Assembly (NCBI GenBank): GCA_964538875.1
Contig: CAZIHO010000042.1
Span: 1 to 26,022 of the forward strand
Direction: 5' to 3'
Origin: CAZIHO01 sp964538875
GTDB taxonomy: Bacteria > Pseudomonadota > Gammaproteobacteria > Chromatiales > Chromatiaceae
DNA length: 26,022 bases
Made by a program: the position numbers and the translations under genes. Each line of letters starts with the position of its first letter. The stretch's first letter is position 1. Below, in pieces: positions 7,952 through 14,674 of the stretch. The notes under the pieces were generated by a model, which ran no database searches, was not told the origin of the DNA, and saw only the letters and a program-made list of their open reading frames with translations.

Positions 7952-8929
7952 TCACTTACCTGGGCTAAGGTCGCCCTGGGTCACCCGCCCCGGCAGGGGC
8001 GCGTTGGAAAAGGGCACGGACTGGTTCTTACAACGGATACGAAAGGCTTGCCCGTCCTCCAGGCGGAAGGCGGTGAAGCGGCCCCCGTTGGCGCAGCCGG
8101 TATCCAGGGGGTACACCCCCAGCTTTCTGACGCCTTTCAAGGACAGGGCCGCCCAGTGACCGAACAGGATGGAGAGCATCCCGCTGGCCCGTCCGGGGAC
8201 CTGAAACCAGGGCATGGAGCGGCGCCGGCCGGCGGCTTGGCGGCGCTCGGCGTTGAGATCCAGGCGCCCGTCCCGGTCACAGTACCTGAGCTGGGTAAAA
8301 CAGTTGGCGATGAACCTCAGCCGCTCCCAACCGGCCAGATCCTCCCGCCAGCACAGGGGTTCCCCCATTTGCAGGTGCCGGAAGAAATCCTCATAGGCAA
8401 AACTTTGCAGCACCACTTCCAACTCGCCGGCCCGGGCTTGGGCCTGGGCCAGATCCCACTGGGGCGGCAAGCCGGCATGTACCATGGTGAAGCCCAGACG
8501 GGGGTCGTGATGCAGCAGGGGCTGGTGACGCAGCCAAAACAGCAGTTCCTCGCAATCCGGCGCGTCCAGGATCCCAGCGATGGTGTCCCGCTTGCGCACC
8601 TCCACCGCGCCGGCGGCAGCGGCCAGCAAGAACAGATCGTGGTTGCCCAGCACACTGATGGCTGCCCCGCCCAGACCGCGCACGAAGCGTAACAGGGCCA
8701 GGGAGTCGGGACCCCGGTTGACCAGATCCCCGGTGAACCAGAGATGGTCCAACTCGGGTTCGAAATCCAGGGCATCCAGCAGCCGCAGCAGGTCGTCGAA
8801 GCAGCCCTGCACGTCGCCGATGGCATAAGTCGAGCGATGGTCCGCCTCGCTGGGGGCGTCATCCTCCGGCTCCAGCGGGATTTCCGCCCCCTGCCCCATC
8901 GCCGGCCGCCCGCCCTCGTCTCCCACCAT
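7952..8929 (-). CDS. apaH: symmetrical bis(5'-nucleosyl)-tetraphosphatase
   Basis: Hydrolyses Ap4A symmetrically to two ADP; the family also removes Np4-type caps from RNA in enterobacteria. The 325-residue protein carries the metallophosphoesterase motifs in order: GDVQGC (38-43, with Gln in place of the more usual His, a variant seen in other ApaH proteins), GDLVNRG (67-73), GNHD (95-98), MVHAG (149-153) and FGHW (256-259). The ApaH-specific PQWDL, LRFI and LDTGC segments are present. ATG 8929 has AAGG four bases upstream and gives an acidic N-terminal extension of about 33 residues relative to E. coli ApaH; a GTG or ATG closer to the core could be the real start. It stands between the LPS genes and the kinase pair on the same strand. 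Confidence 0.93.
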   Translation of the reverse strand: MVGDEGGRPAMGQGAEIPLEPEDDAPSEADHRSTYAIGDVQGCFDDLLRLLDALDFEPELDHLWFTGDLVNRGPDSLALLRFVRGLGGAAISVLGNHDLFLLAAAAGAVEVRKRDTIAGILDAPDCEELLFWLRHQPLLHHDPRLGFTMVHAGLPPQWDLAQAQARAGELEVVLQSFAYEDFFRHLQMGEPLCWREDLAGWERLRFIANCFTQLRYCDRDGRLDLNAERRQAAGRRRSMPWFQVPGRASGMLSILFGHWAALSLKGVRKLGVYPLDTGCANGGRFTAFRLEDGQAFRIRCKNQSVPFSNAPLPGRVTQGDLSPGK

Positions 8930-9014
8930 GTCACCTTCCCCGCGCATACTGGCTAAGCAAAATCTTACCGCAGCGGCGCCTAGACTAGAGGTCCGGCGGC
9001 AAAGGGCCTGACGG

Positions 9015-10670
9015 CTAGGAAGCTTCTGGCCTAGACAACCACCGCAGCAGGGTGCCATAGAGCTGGCTGGGGTTGACGGGCTTGGCGATAAAATCATTCA
9101 TGCCAGCGTCAAAGCAACGCCGTTGGTCCTCGGCGAAGGCATTGGCGGTCATGGCCAGGATCGGGACCCGGCCGGCGCTGGGCAATTGCCGGATCAACCG
9201 GGTCGCCTCCAGCCCGTCCATCTGGGGCATCCGCATGTCCATCAGGATCAGGCCATAGGGGTTGTGGCTGGCCTGCTCCACCGCGTCGAGGCCGTTCTCC
9301 GCCACATCGACCCGCAAACCCAGATCTTCCAGCAGGCCCAGCGCCACTTCGCGATTAATCAGGTCATCCTCGACCAGCAGGATGGGGGTGCCGCTGAAAT
9401 CCCGGGCCAGAATGGCCTCCGCCGTCTCGTCACCGCCGGCCTCGCTGGCCGCAGCCGGTATGGGGCCCTTCTTCAGACGGACAGTAAACCAGAACCTGCT
9501 ACCAAGGCCGGGCTGGCTATCCGCCCCGGCGTCACCACCCATGAGTTGGGCGAGGCGTTTGGTGATCGCCAGCCCCAGCCCAGTGCCGCCATATTGGCGG
9601 GTGGTGCTGCTATCGGCCTGGGCGAACGCCACGAACAATTTGGGCATGGCCTCGGGGGCGACGCCAATGCCGGTGTCTTGCACCTCGAATCGAATCAGCG
9701 CCCTGGTGTCGTCCTCCTCAACGCATTGCACCCGCAGGGTGATGCTGCCGCTGTCGGTGAACTTGACCGCGTTGCTGGCGTAGTTGAGCAGCGCCTGCTG
9801 GATGCGGGTGGGGTCGCCCAGCAAGCCACGGGGCCGCGTTTGTAGATCAACCCGCAGCTTCACCCCCTTGGCGGCCACCTTATCCCGCACCATCGACAGG
9901 ATGTTGTTGACCAGGGTCTCCAGCCGGACCTCGCTTTCGTCCAGGTCGAACTTACCGGCTTCGATCTTGGACAGTTCCAGAATGGTGTTGATGATGCTGA
10001 CCAGGTGCGCGCTTGCCATTTCCAGCTTGGCCATCTGATCCTGCTGGCGCGGCGTCAGGCTGCCGCGACGGACCAGATAGGCCATGCCGGTGATGGCGTT
10101 GAGGGGCGTCCTCATTTCATGGCTCATGTTGGCCAGGAACGCGCTCTTGGCCACATTGGCCGCTTCGGCGGCCTCTTTGGCGACGGAGAGCGCCTGGGTC
10201 CGGACCCGCACCAGATCCTCCAACTGGTCACGATGAACCTCCACTTCCTTGCGGAGCCGTTCTCGCTCCAGCAAATTGTGGATTCGCTGCCGGGCGATGT
10301 CGATGTTGAGGGGCTTGGTAATGTAGTCGGCGGCCCCCAGGCGCAGCCCGGTGCTTTCCGCCTCCAGATCCGCCTGGGCAGTGACAAACACGATGGGGAT
10401 CCGCTGCAACTGGGGGTCGGCCTTGAAGCAGCGGCAGGTCTCATAGCCATCCATTTCTGGCATCAGCACGTCCAGCAGCACGAGGTCCGGCAGGGACTGG
10501 CGGGCTAGCTCCAGTCCCGTGGCCCCAGAGGTGGCGATCTGGACCTCGTAGTGCCCGGAGAGGGCCTGGCCGAGGGTCAGCAAGTTGGCCGGCGTGTCGT
10601 CGATGACCAGGATCCGGGCCCGCCAGACGGCGGGCGGCGCGAGCTCGTCGTTCGGTTCCTCCAGGGTCAT
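9015..10670 (-). CDS. hybrid response regulator/histidine kinase (REC-HisKA-HATPase-REC)
   Basis: Cytoplasmic two-component protein of 551 residues with no membrane helix. Domain order: receiver with phospho-acceptor D67 and K119 (about 20-132); a coiled linker with SVAKEAAEAANVAKS; HisKA with H184 in NMSHEMRTPLNAI; HATPase_c with N300 in the N-box, DTGIG and GGTGLGLAI (to about 400); and a second receiver with D478 and K530. It has no DNA-binding or enzyme output, so phosphate probably flows from another kinase through the first receiver and on to the second or to a separate partner (inference). ATG 10670 overlaps the TGA of the upstream haem-sensor kinase (ATGA), so the pair is translationally coupled and likely acts in one phosphorelay. 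Confidence 0.95.
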   Translation of the reverse strand: MTLEEPNDELAPPAVWRARILVIDDTPANLLTLGQALSGHYEVQIATSGATGLELARQSLPDLVLLDVLMPEMDGYETCRCFKADPQLQRIPIVFVTAQADLEAESTGLRLGAADYITKPLNIDIARQRIHNLLERERLRKEVEVHRDQLEDLVRVRTQALSVAKEAAEAANVAKSAFLANMSHEMRTPLNAITGMAYLVRRGSLTPRQQDQMAKLEMASAHLVSIINTILELSKIEAGKFDLDESEVRLETLVNNILSMVRDKVAAKGVKLRVDLQTRPRGLLGDPTRIQQALLNYASNAVKFTDSGSITLRVQCVEEDDTRALIRFEVQDTGIGVAPEAMPKLFVAFAQADSSTTRQYGGTGLGLAITKRLAQLMGGDAGADSQPGLGSRFWFTVRLKKGPIPAAASEAGGDETAEAILARDFSGTPILLVEDDLINREVALGLLEDLGLRVDVAENGLDAVEQASHNPYGLILMDMRMPQMDGLEATRLIRQLPSAGRVPILAMTANAFAEDQRRCFDAGMNDFIAKPVNPSQLYGTLLRWLSRPEAS

Positions 10671-12883
10671 CGCGGTTGGTCCCAACCCTGGGCCTGGGCT
10701 ATTTCCTCCAGGCGCTGCCGGGCCATGCCGAACTGGAAGCTGTCCACCAACTGCCCCAGGTCATCGAACTGCCTGGCCAAGGCGCTGTTCCCAACCAGGA
10801 TCCGCAGGGCCCGGAACTGGTCCAAGGCATCGAACCGGTTGGCGGCCAGCAGCACCAGAAGCTCCTTAACCAAATCCCGGATGCGCGGCAGATCCAGGTC
10901 AGAGGACAGGGGTAGCACCGCCGCCCCCTCGTCGATCGGCCGCTGGGGCAACCAGCGGGCCAGTTGGGCCGCCAGGGTGTCGAATGGGATGGGCTTGGTC
11001 AGGACTTCATCCATGCCCGCGTCCTGACACTGGCCCCGGCTGGCCTCCAGGCCATCGGCGGTCAGGGCCAGGATCGGACAACGGCCACGGCCTTGGTCCT
11101 GTTCCCAGCGCCGGATCAACCGGGTAGCCGCCTGGCCGTCCAAGACCGGCATGTGTAGATCCATGAGGATGAGGTCGGGCCGCGCCCCCCTGGCAATGGC
11201 GTCAACCGCCTGCTGCCCGTCCGGGATCAACTGGCAGTCCAATTGGAGTTTGGTCAACATGGCCTCCAGCACCTGGCGGTTGGCGGAATTGTCTTCCACC
11301 ACCATCACCTGCCCGGCCAGGACCGGGGGCTCGAAATCCTGGTCCCAGCCGAGGGCGGGCGCGCCGGCTTCCCGGTCCTGTTCAGCACCCACCAAGCTGG
11401 CACGAATACGGAACCAAAACCGCGAGCCTTGCCCAGGGGTGCTCTCCAGCCCCACCTCGCCGCCCATCAGCCGCGCCAGGTCCCGCACGATCGACAGCCC
11501 GAGCCCGGTGCCGCCAAATCGGCGGCTGGTCGAGCTATCGGCTTGGGTAAAGGGTTGAAACACCAGGGTTTGCTTATCCGTGGGGATGCCGATGCCGGTA
11601 TCCCGGACCTCGAATTCCAGCACCGCCGTCTGGCCGTCCCGGCTCAGCTCCCGGGCCTCGATCCGAATCTGACCCTGGGAGGTGAATTTAATCGCGTTAC
11701 CCACCAGGTTGGACAGCATCTGGCGCAGGCGGTGAGGGTCACAGAGGTAGCGGCGCGGCGGGCCGTCCCAACCGGCCTCCAGCGCCAGACTCTTGTGGTC
11801 CGCAGAAGCAGAAAACAAATCTTGAATCTCCCCTATGACCTGGGCCGGATCCACCGGATAAAGTTCTAAATGTAACTTGCCGGCTTCCACCTTGGACAGA
11901 TCCAGAATGTCGTTGAGCAGGTTCAACAGGGTCTGCCCGGAGTCGAGGATGGTGTGGGCGAAACGCCGGCGCTGGGTTTCGTCCACCCCCGAGGTCAAGA
12001 GCAACTGAGCCATCCCAAGGATGCCGTTCATCGGGGTGCGAAGTTCGTGGCTCATGGTGGCGAGGAACCGGGACTTGGCTTCGGCACCGGCGATAATCTG
12101 CCGCTGCTGCCGGTCGCCGCGCAGGATAAATCCGTAAACCAGCCCATAGAGCAGCGACAGCGCCACCAGGCTGACGATGGAAACCAGGTTGGTAATCCGG
12201 TCCGCCTCCCGCAACTGGGCCGCCACCGGCACCCGGATGGAAATCAAGCCCCGGATACTATTGGGGTCCTCATGAAAACCCCGCTGATCTCCATACAGGG
12301 CGATCAGCTCGGCCGGTGCGTCGGCCGGGTCGCCGTGACACTTGAGACAGGCCTTGCTCGACCGGTCGATGGGCACCGCCAGGTGCAGCACCGGCTCGCC
12401 GTCCAGTTGGATCAGTTGACTCACTTCTCGGACCTCGCCCCGGTTCATGCGCCCCAGCAGTTCTATTTCTTGGCTGTCAGCCTGGTTGATGGGATTGCGG
12501 GGATTGTCGGTGGCGAGCTTGAAATAGATGAGCGGCAACCCTTCCCTGGCGCGCTCCTCGTTGATCCGCTCCTTGATGGCGCGGGCGATATAGGTGAATG
12601 ACATTACCTTCGGAGAGAAATAATCTTTATACAATTTGCCCTCGTCCTTGAGGCGGTAAATCTCCGGCCGCTGCACCTGGGTGACGTAACTATGCACGGC
12701 GCGGTGGCTCAACAGGGCATCCAAGGCTGCTTTCTGGGCCTCGCCAATAGCGTATTGTTCCGTTTTATGCTGATAAACGAATAATAAGGCGAAATAGGCG
12801 AGCAAAAACAGGGGAAACAGAATGATGAGTATTTGGCGGTTCTTTGGCAGCAGCGGTATCCAATGAACAGCGGGGCGCGACAC
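10667..12883 (-). CDS. membrane hybrid histidine kinase with c-type haem sensor domain (DUF3365/Tll0287-like)
   Basis: Protein of 738 residues. TM1 spans about 17-36. A periplasmic domain follows (about 37-230) with a haem-attachment motif C179-LK-C182-H183 inside the KCHGDPADAP segment and DQRGF downstream, typical of Tll0287-like/DUF3365 sensors. Then come TM2 (about 232-254), HisKA with H279 in ATMSHELRTPMNGI, HATPase_c with DTGIG and GGTGLGLSI, a receiver with D575 and K630, and a helical C-terminal tail (about 660-733) of no known name. The covalent haem implies redox, oxygen, NO or ligand sensing in the periplasm (inference from the family). GTG 12883 is chosen because AGGAGA lies eight bases before it. 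It is first in a two-gene operon with the downstream REC-HK-REC protein. Confidence 0.95.
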   Translation of the reverse strand: MSRPAVHWIPLLPKNRQILIILFPLFLLAYFALLFVYQHKTEQYAIGEAQKAALDALLSHRAVHSYVTQVQRPEIYRLKDEGKLYKDYFSPKVMSFTYIARAIKERINEERAREGLPLIYFKLATDNPRNPINQADSQEIELLGRMNRGEVREVSQLIQLDGEPVLHLAVPIDRSSKACLKCHGDPADAPAELIALYGDQRGFHEDPNSIRGLISIRVPVAAQLREADRITNLVSIVSLVALSLLYGLVYGFILRGDRQQRQIIAGAEAKSRFLATMSHELRTPMNGILGMAQLLLTSGVDETQRRRFAHTILDSGQTLLNLLNDILDLSKVEAGKLHLELYPVDPAQVIGEIQDLFSASADHKSLALEAGWDGPPRRYLCDPHRLRQMLSNLVGNAIKFTSQGQIRIEARELSRDGQTAVLEFEVRDTGIGIPTDKQTLVFQPFTQADSSTSRRFGGTGLGLSIVRDLARLMGGEVGLESTPGQGSRFWFRIRASLVGAEQDREAGAPALGWDQDFEPPVLAGQVMVVEDNSANRQVLEAMLTKLQLDCQLIPDGQQAVDAIARGARPDLILMDLHMPVLDGQAATRLIRRWEQDQGRGRCPILALTADGLEASRGQCQDAGMDEVLTKPIPFDTLAAQLARWLPQRPIDEGAAVLPLSSDLDLPRIRDLVKELLVLLAANRFDALDQFRALRILVGNSALARQFDDLGQLVDSFQFGMARQRLEEIAQAQGWDQPR
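10685..10906 (-). other. unassigned C-terminal helical module of the haem-sensor kinase
   Basis: Residues about 660-733, after the receiver. The pattern is LVKELLVLLA, then an A-x-D-x-x-R helix, then LGQLVDSFQFGMARQRLEE. It is similar in pattern to the tail of the 1225-residue kinase (24179-24397), which follows an Hpt domain there. It lacks a phospho-accepting His, so it is not itself an Hpt. Confidence 0.5.
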
Positions 12884-12891
12884 TTGATCTA

Positions 12892-12897
12892 TCTCCT
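12892..12897 (-). promoter_or_regulatory. ribosome binding site deciding a GTG start
   Basis: AGGAGA on the minus strand, eight bases before GTG 12883, a strong match to the anti-Shine-Dalgarno. It fixes the start of the haem-sensor kinase. Confidence 0.75.
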
Positions 12898-12991
12898 GAT
12901 ACTAAGGCCGGCGCCAGCGGGCGCAATTGCCAATCCTTAGCGAGGGCCCGCTTTCCGAAAAAGTTCCGGCGTTCTTTTCCGGCGCGCCTAA

Positions 12992-13015
12992 GACTCTCCT
13001 TTCTGAAGGAGAGTC
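12992..13015. repeat. perfect 10-bp inverted repeat, 4-nt loop
   Basis: GACTCTCCTT, loop TCTG, AAGGAGAGTC. It is a stable hairpin in either transcript with no T tract on either side, so it is not a typical terminator. On the plus strand its right arm contains the Shine-Dalgarno-like AAGGAG, with no start codon placed to use it. Confidence 0.6.
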
Positions 13016-13047
13016 AATCGACCCGCGCCGATTCGACCTCTCCTGTC

Positions 13048-13067
13048 AAATGCTAACTTTAGCATTT
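13048..13067. promoter_or_regulatory. 20-bp AT-rich palindrome, possible operator
   Basis: AAATGCTAA, centre CT, TTAGCATTT. A two-base centre makes a DNA hairpin unlikely but suits a dimeric DNA-binding protein. It sits in a locally AT-rich patch of GC-rich DNA, between divergent signalling genes. Confidence 0.45.
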
Positions 13068-13219
13068 ACTGGTCTATGCCATTGGCCTTGGCCGCCCCTG
13101 GATCAACAGATGATCCGGCATTTCGCGCCCGGCCTGACCTGGGCGAACAAGGCCTTGAAAAGATCGCGCCGGGGGCACCGGGTTGGCCAGGCCGGACCGG
13201 CTGCCAAGCGCCACTGACC

Positions 13220-13237
13220 GGCGAGACCCGTCTCGCC
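13220..13237. repeat. 18-bp inverted repeat with 2-bp centre
   Basis: GGCGAGAC, centre CC, GTCTCGCC. It is a perfect 8-bp dyad of operator-like geometry, but GC-rich DNA produces such dyads by chance more often, so support is modest. Confidence 0.3.
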
Positions 13238-13656
13238 CAGCGCCCCCTGCGGTGCCTTGGGGGAGCGAGCTTGACCGTCCGGATTCAGCACGGGGAACGG
13301 TCTGATGACCGCATGGGCTGGGGCGACCGGCGCCTGGCCGCCCTATTGGGTCCCACCGCAGCAAATCCTGATCCGGCCCATGAGGGACAGCACCACCGCT
13401 TCCTGGGGCGTAGCCACCTGGGAATGCAGGGAGTCACCCAAGGGCGATTCTGCCATCTTCATTGGCCGGCCAACCCCTCACCTTCTCATCCTGCTTAGCT
13501 AACGGCTACGGGTTCCATTGCGCAACGTCAACGCAGCGGCAATCAACCCCGCCTAGGATAAAACTAAAGGCATTAGCATGATGGCCAGCCACCGGGATCC
13601 TGCTGATGTTTATGCAAAGCAACTTGTCCCCGCCAACCCTCGGTGCCAATACCATT

Positions 13657-13662
13657 AGGGTG
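13657..13662 (+). promoter_or_regulatory. ribosome binding site for the PF04392-type binding protein
   Basis: AGGGTG ends six bases before ATG 13669, which begins a good signal peptide. This supports the start. Confidence 0.5.
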
Positions 13663-13668
13663 TAAACC

Positions 13669-14658
13669 ATGTATAAGCATCCCGTCATCTCATTGCTGGC
13701 CGGACTTCTGGGTGCTATCACCCTCCCAGCCATGGCGGCCGAATTTAAAGTCCTGGCGGTCATGAGTTATGAGCAGGATAACCCATGGGTCAAGGAAATC
13801 CAGGAAGGGCTCGAATCCGTGCTGGGGTCCTGCAGCGAAATTACCTATTTCTATATGAATACCAAGGTGGACCGGGAAGGAGCAGCCAAGAAAGCAGGGG
13901 AAGCCCATGCTCTTTATCAAAGCCTGCAACCCCACGGGGTGATAGCGGCTGATGACGATGCCCAAACCTTCCTCGTCGTACCCTTCTTAAAAGACCGGGT
14001 CCCCACGCCGGTCCTATTCAGTGGAGTCAACGCGACGCCGGCGACCTATGGCTATCCGGCGTCCAATGTGTCTGGAATCCTGGAGCGCGCCCATGTCCGG
14101 GAGTCCCTCGCTTTTGCTAAGCAATTATTGCCGGCCATTCAAACCGCCTGCTTCATCACCAACAACGTACCTGCGGGGATGGCCTTGCGCAACCAGGTCG
14201 AGCAGGAACAACACAGCTATCCGGCCAAGGTCAATGCTTTTCATTTGGTAAACACGGCGGCGGACCTCGAAGCTTTGTCCCCTGGCCTGCGTCAGGCTTG
14301 TGACACGCTGGTGATCGACAGCCTCGAAGGCATCCTGAATCGCGAGTCAAAGCCCATGAATAACCGGGAGGTTTTGGGGCTGCTTGGCGGGCTTTACCCC
14401 GGTCCAATCATTGCTAGCAACCGTTATCAGGTCGAGCAGGGCGCTTGGGCGGCGGTGGTGAAAACCGGCCAGGAGCAAGGCGAGACATCCGGCGAAATGC
14501 TATTGCAAGCGATGCGCGGCACGCCGGTCGAGAAAATTCCTGTGGTGCAAAACAGCAAAGGACAACGAATCATCAATGTCACCGCCCTGGAATCCCACGG
14601 CGTGGCGCTCCGTCCCATTGTCGTGAGGGGTGCTACTTTAGTCCGGCAACAACCTTAA
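13669..14658 (+). CDS. periplasmic substrate-binding protein, ABC_sub_bind (PF04392)-like
   Basis: Protein of 329 residues with a Sec signal peptide, likely cut at AMA/AEF (residue 23). The mature part begins FKVLAVMSYEQDNPWVKEI, the first strand and helix of a type I periplasmic-binding fold. Family-like landmarks include GVIAADDDAQ, TPVLFSGVNA, GILERAHVRESL, a mid-protein hinge after PAGMALRNQ, and a C-terminal GEMLLQAMRGTPVEKIPV. No permease or ATPase gene is near, and a hybrid kinase begins 16 bp downstream. It therefore probably delivers a periplasmic ligand signal to that kinase rather than feeding a transporter (inference, as in TorT-TorS or LuxP-LuxQ). The ligand cannot be deduced. 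Confidence 0.88.
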   Translation: MYKHPVISLLAGLLGAITLPAMAAEFKVLAVMSYEQDNPWVKEIQEGLESVLGSCSEITYFYMNTKVDREGAAKKAGEAHALYQSLQPHGVIAADDDAQTFLVVPFLKDRVPTPVLFSGVNATPATYGYPASNVSGILERAHVRESLAFAKQLLPAIQTACFITNNVPAGMALRNQVEQEQHSYPAKVNAFHLVNTAADLEALSPGLRQACDTLVIDSLEGILNRESKPMNNREVLGLLGGLYPGPIIASNRYQVEQGAWAAVVKTGQEQGETSGEMLLQAMRGTPVEKIPVVQNSKGQRIINVTALESHGVALRPIVVRGATLVRQQP

Positions 14659-14674
14659 GATCCAGCAGCTCGCA

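Larger units (their letters stand above)
12884..13668. other. 785-bp divergent intergenic region without a convincing gene
   Basis: Lies between the divergent haem-sensor kinase and the binding-protein gene and must contain both promoters. It holds three perfect inverted repeats (listed separately). A 140-codon open frame at 13076-13498 exists, but its codon use is relaxed, it has no ribosome site, and the product is Pro/Gly/His-rich with no recognisable family, so it is not called. I see no strong -10/-35 pair. Confidence 0.6.

Noticed and set aside
13076..13498. 140-codon plus-strand open frame in the large intergenic region
   Set aside because: Starts with ATG and fills the gap, but it has no ribosome site, relaxed codon use, Pro/Gly/His-rich composition and no recognisable family. 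Kept as non-coding, though it cannot be excluded.
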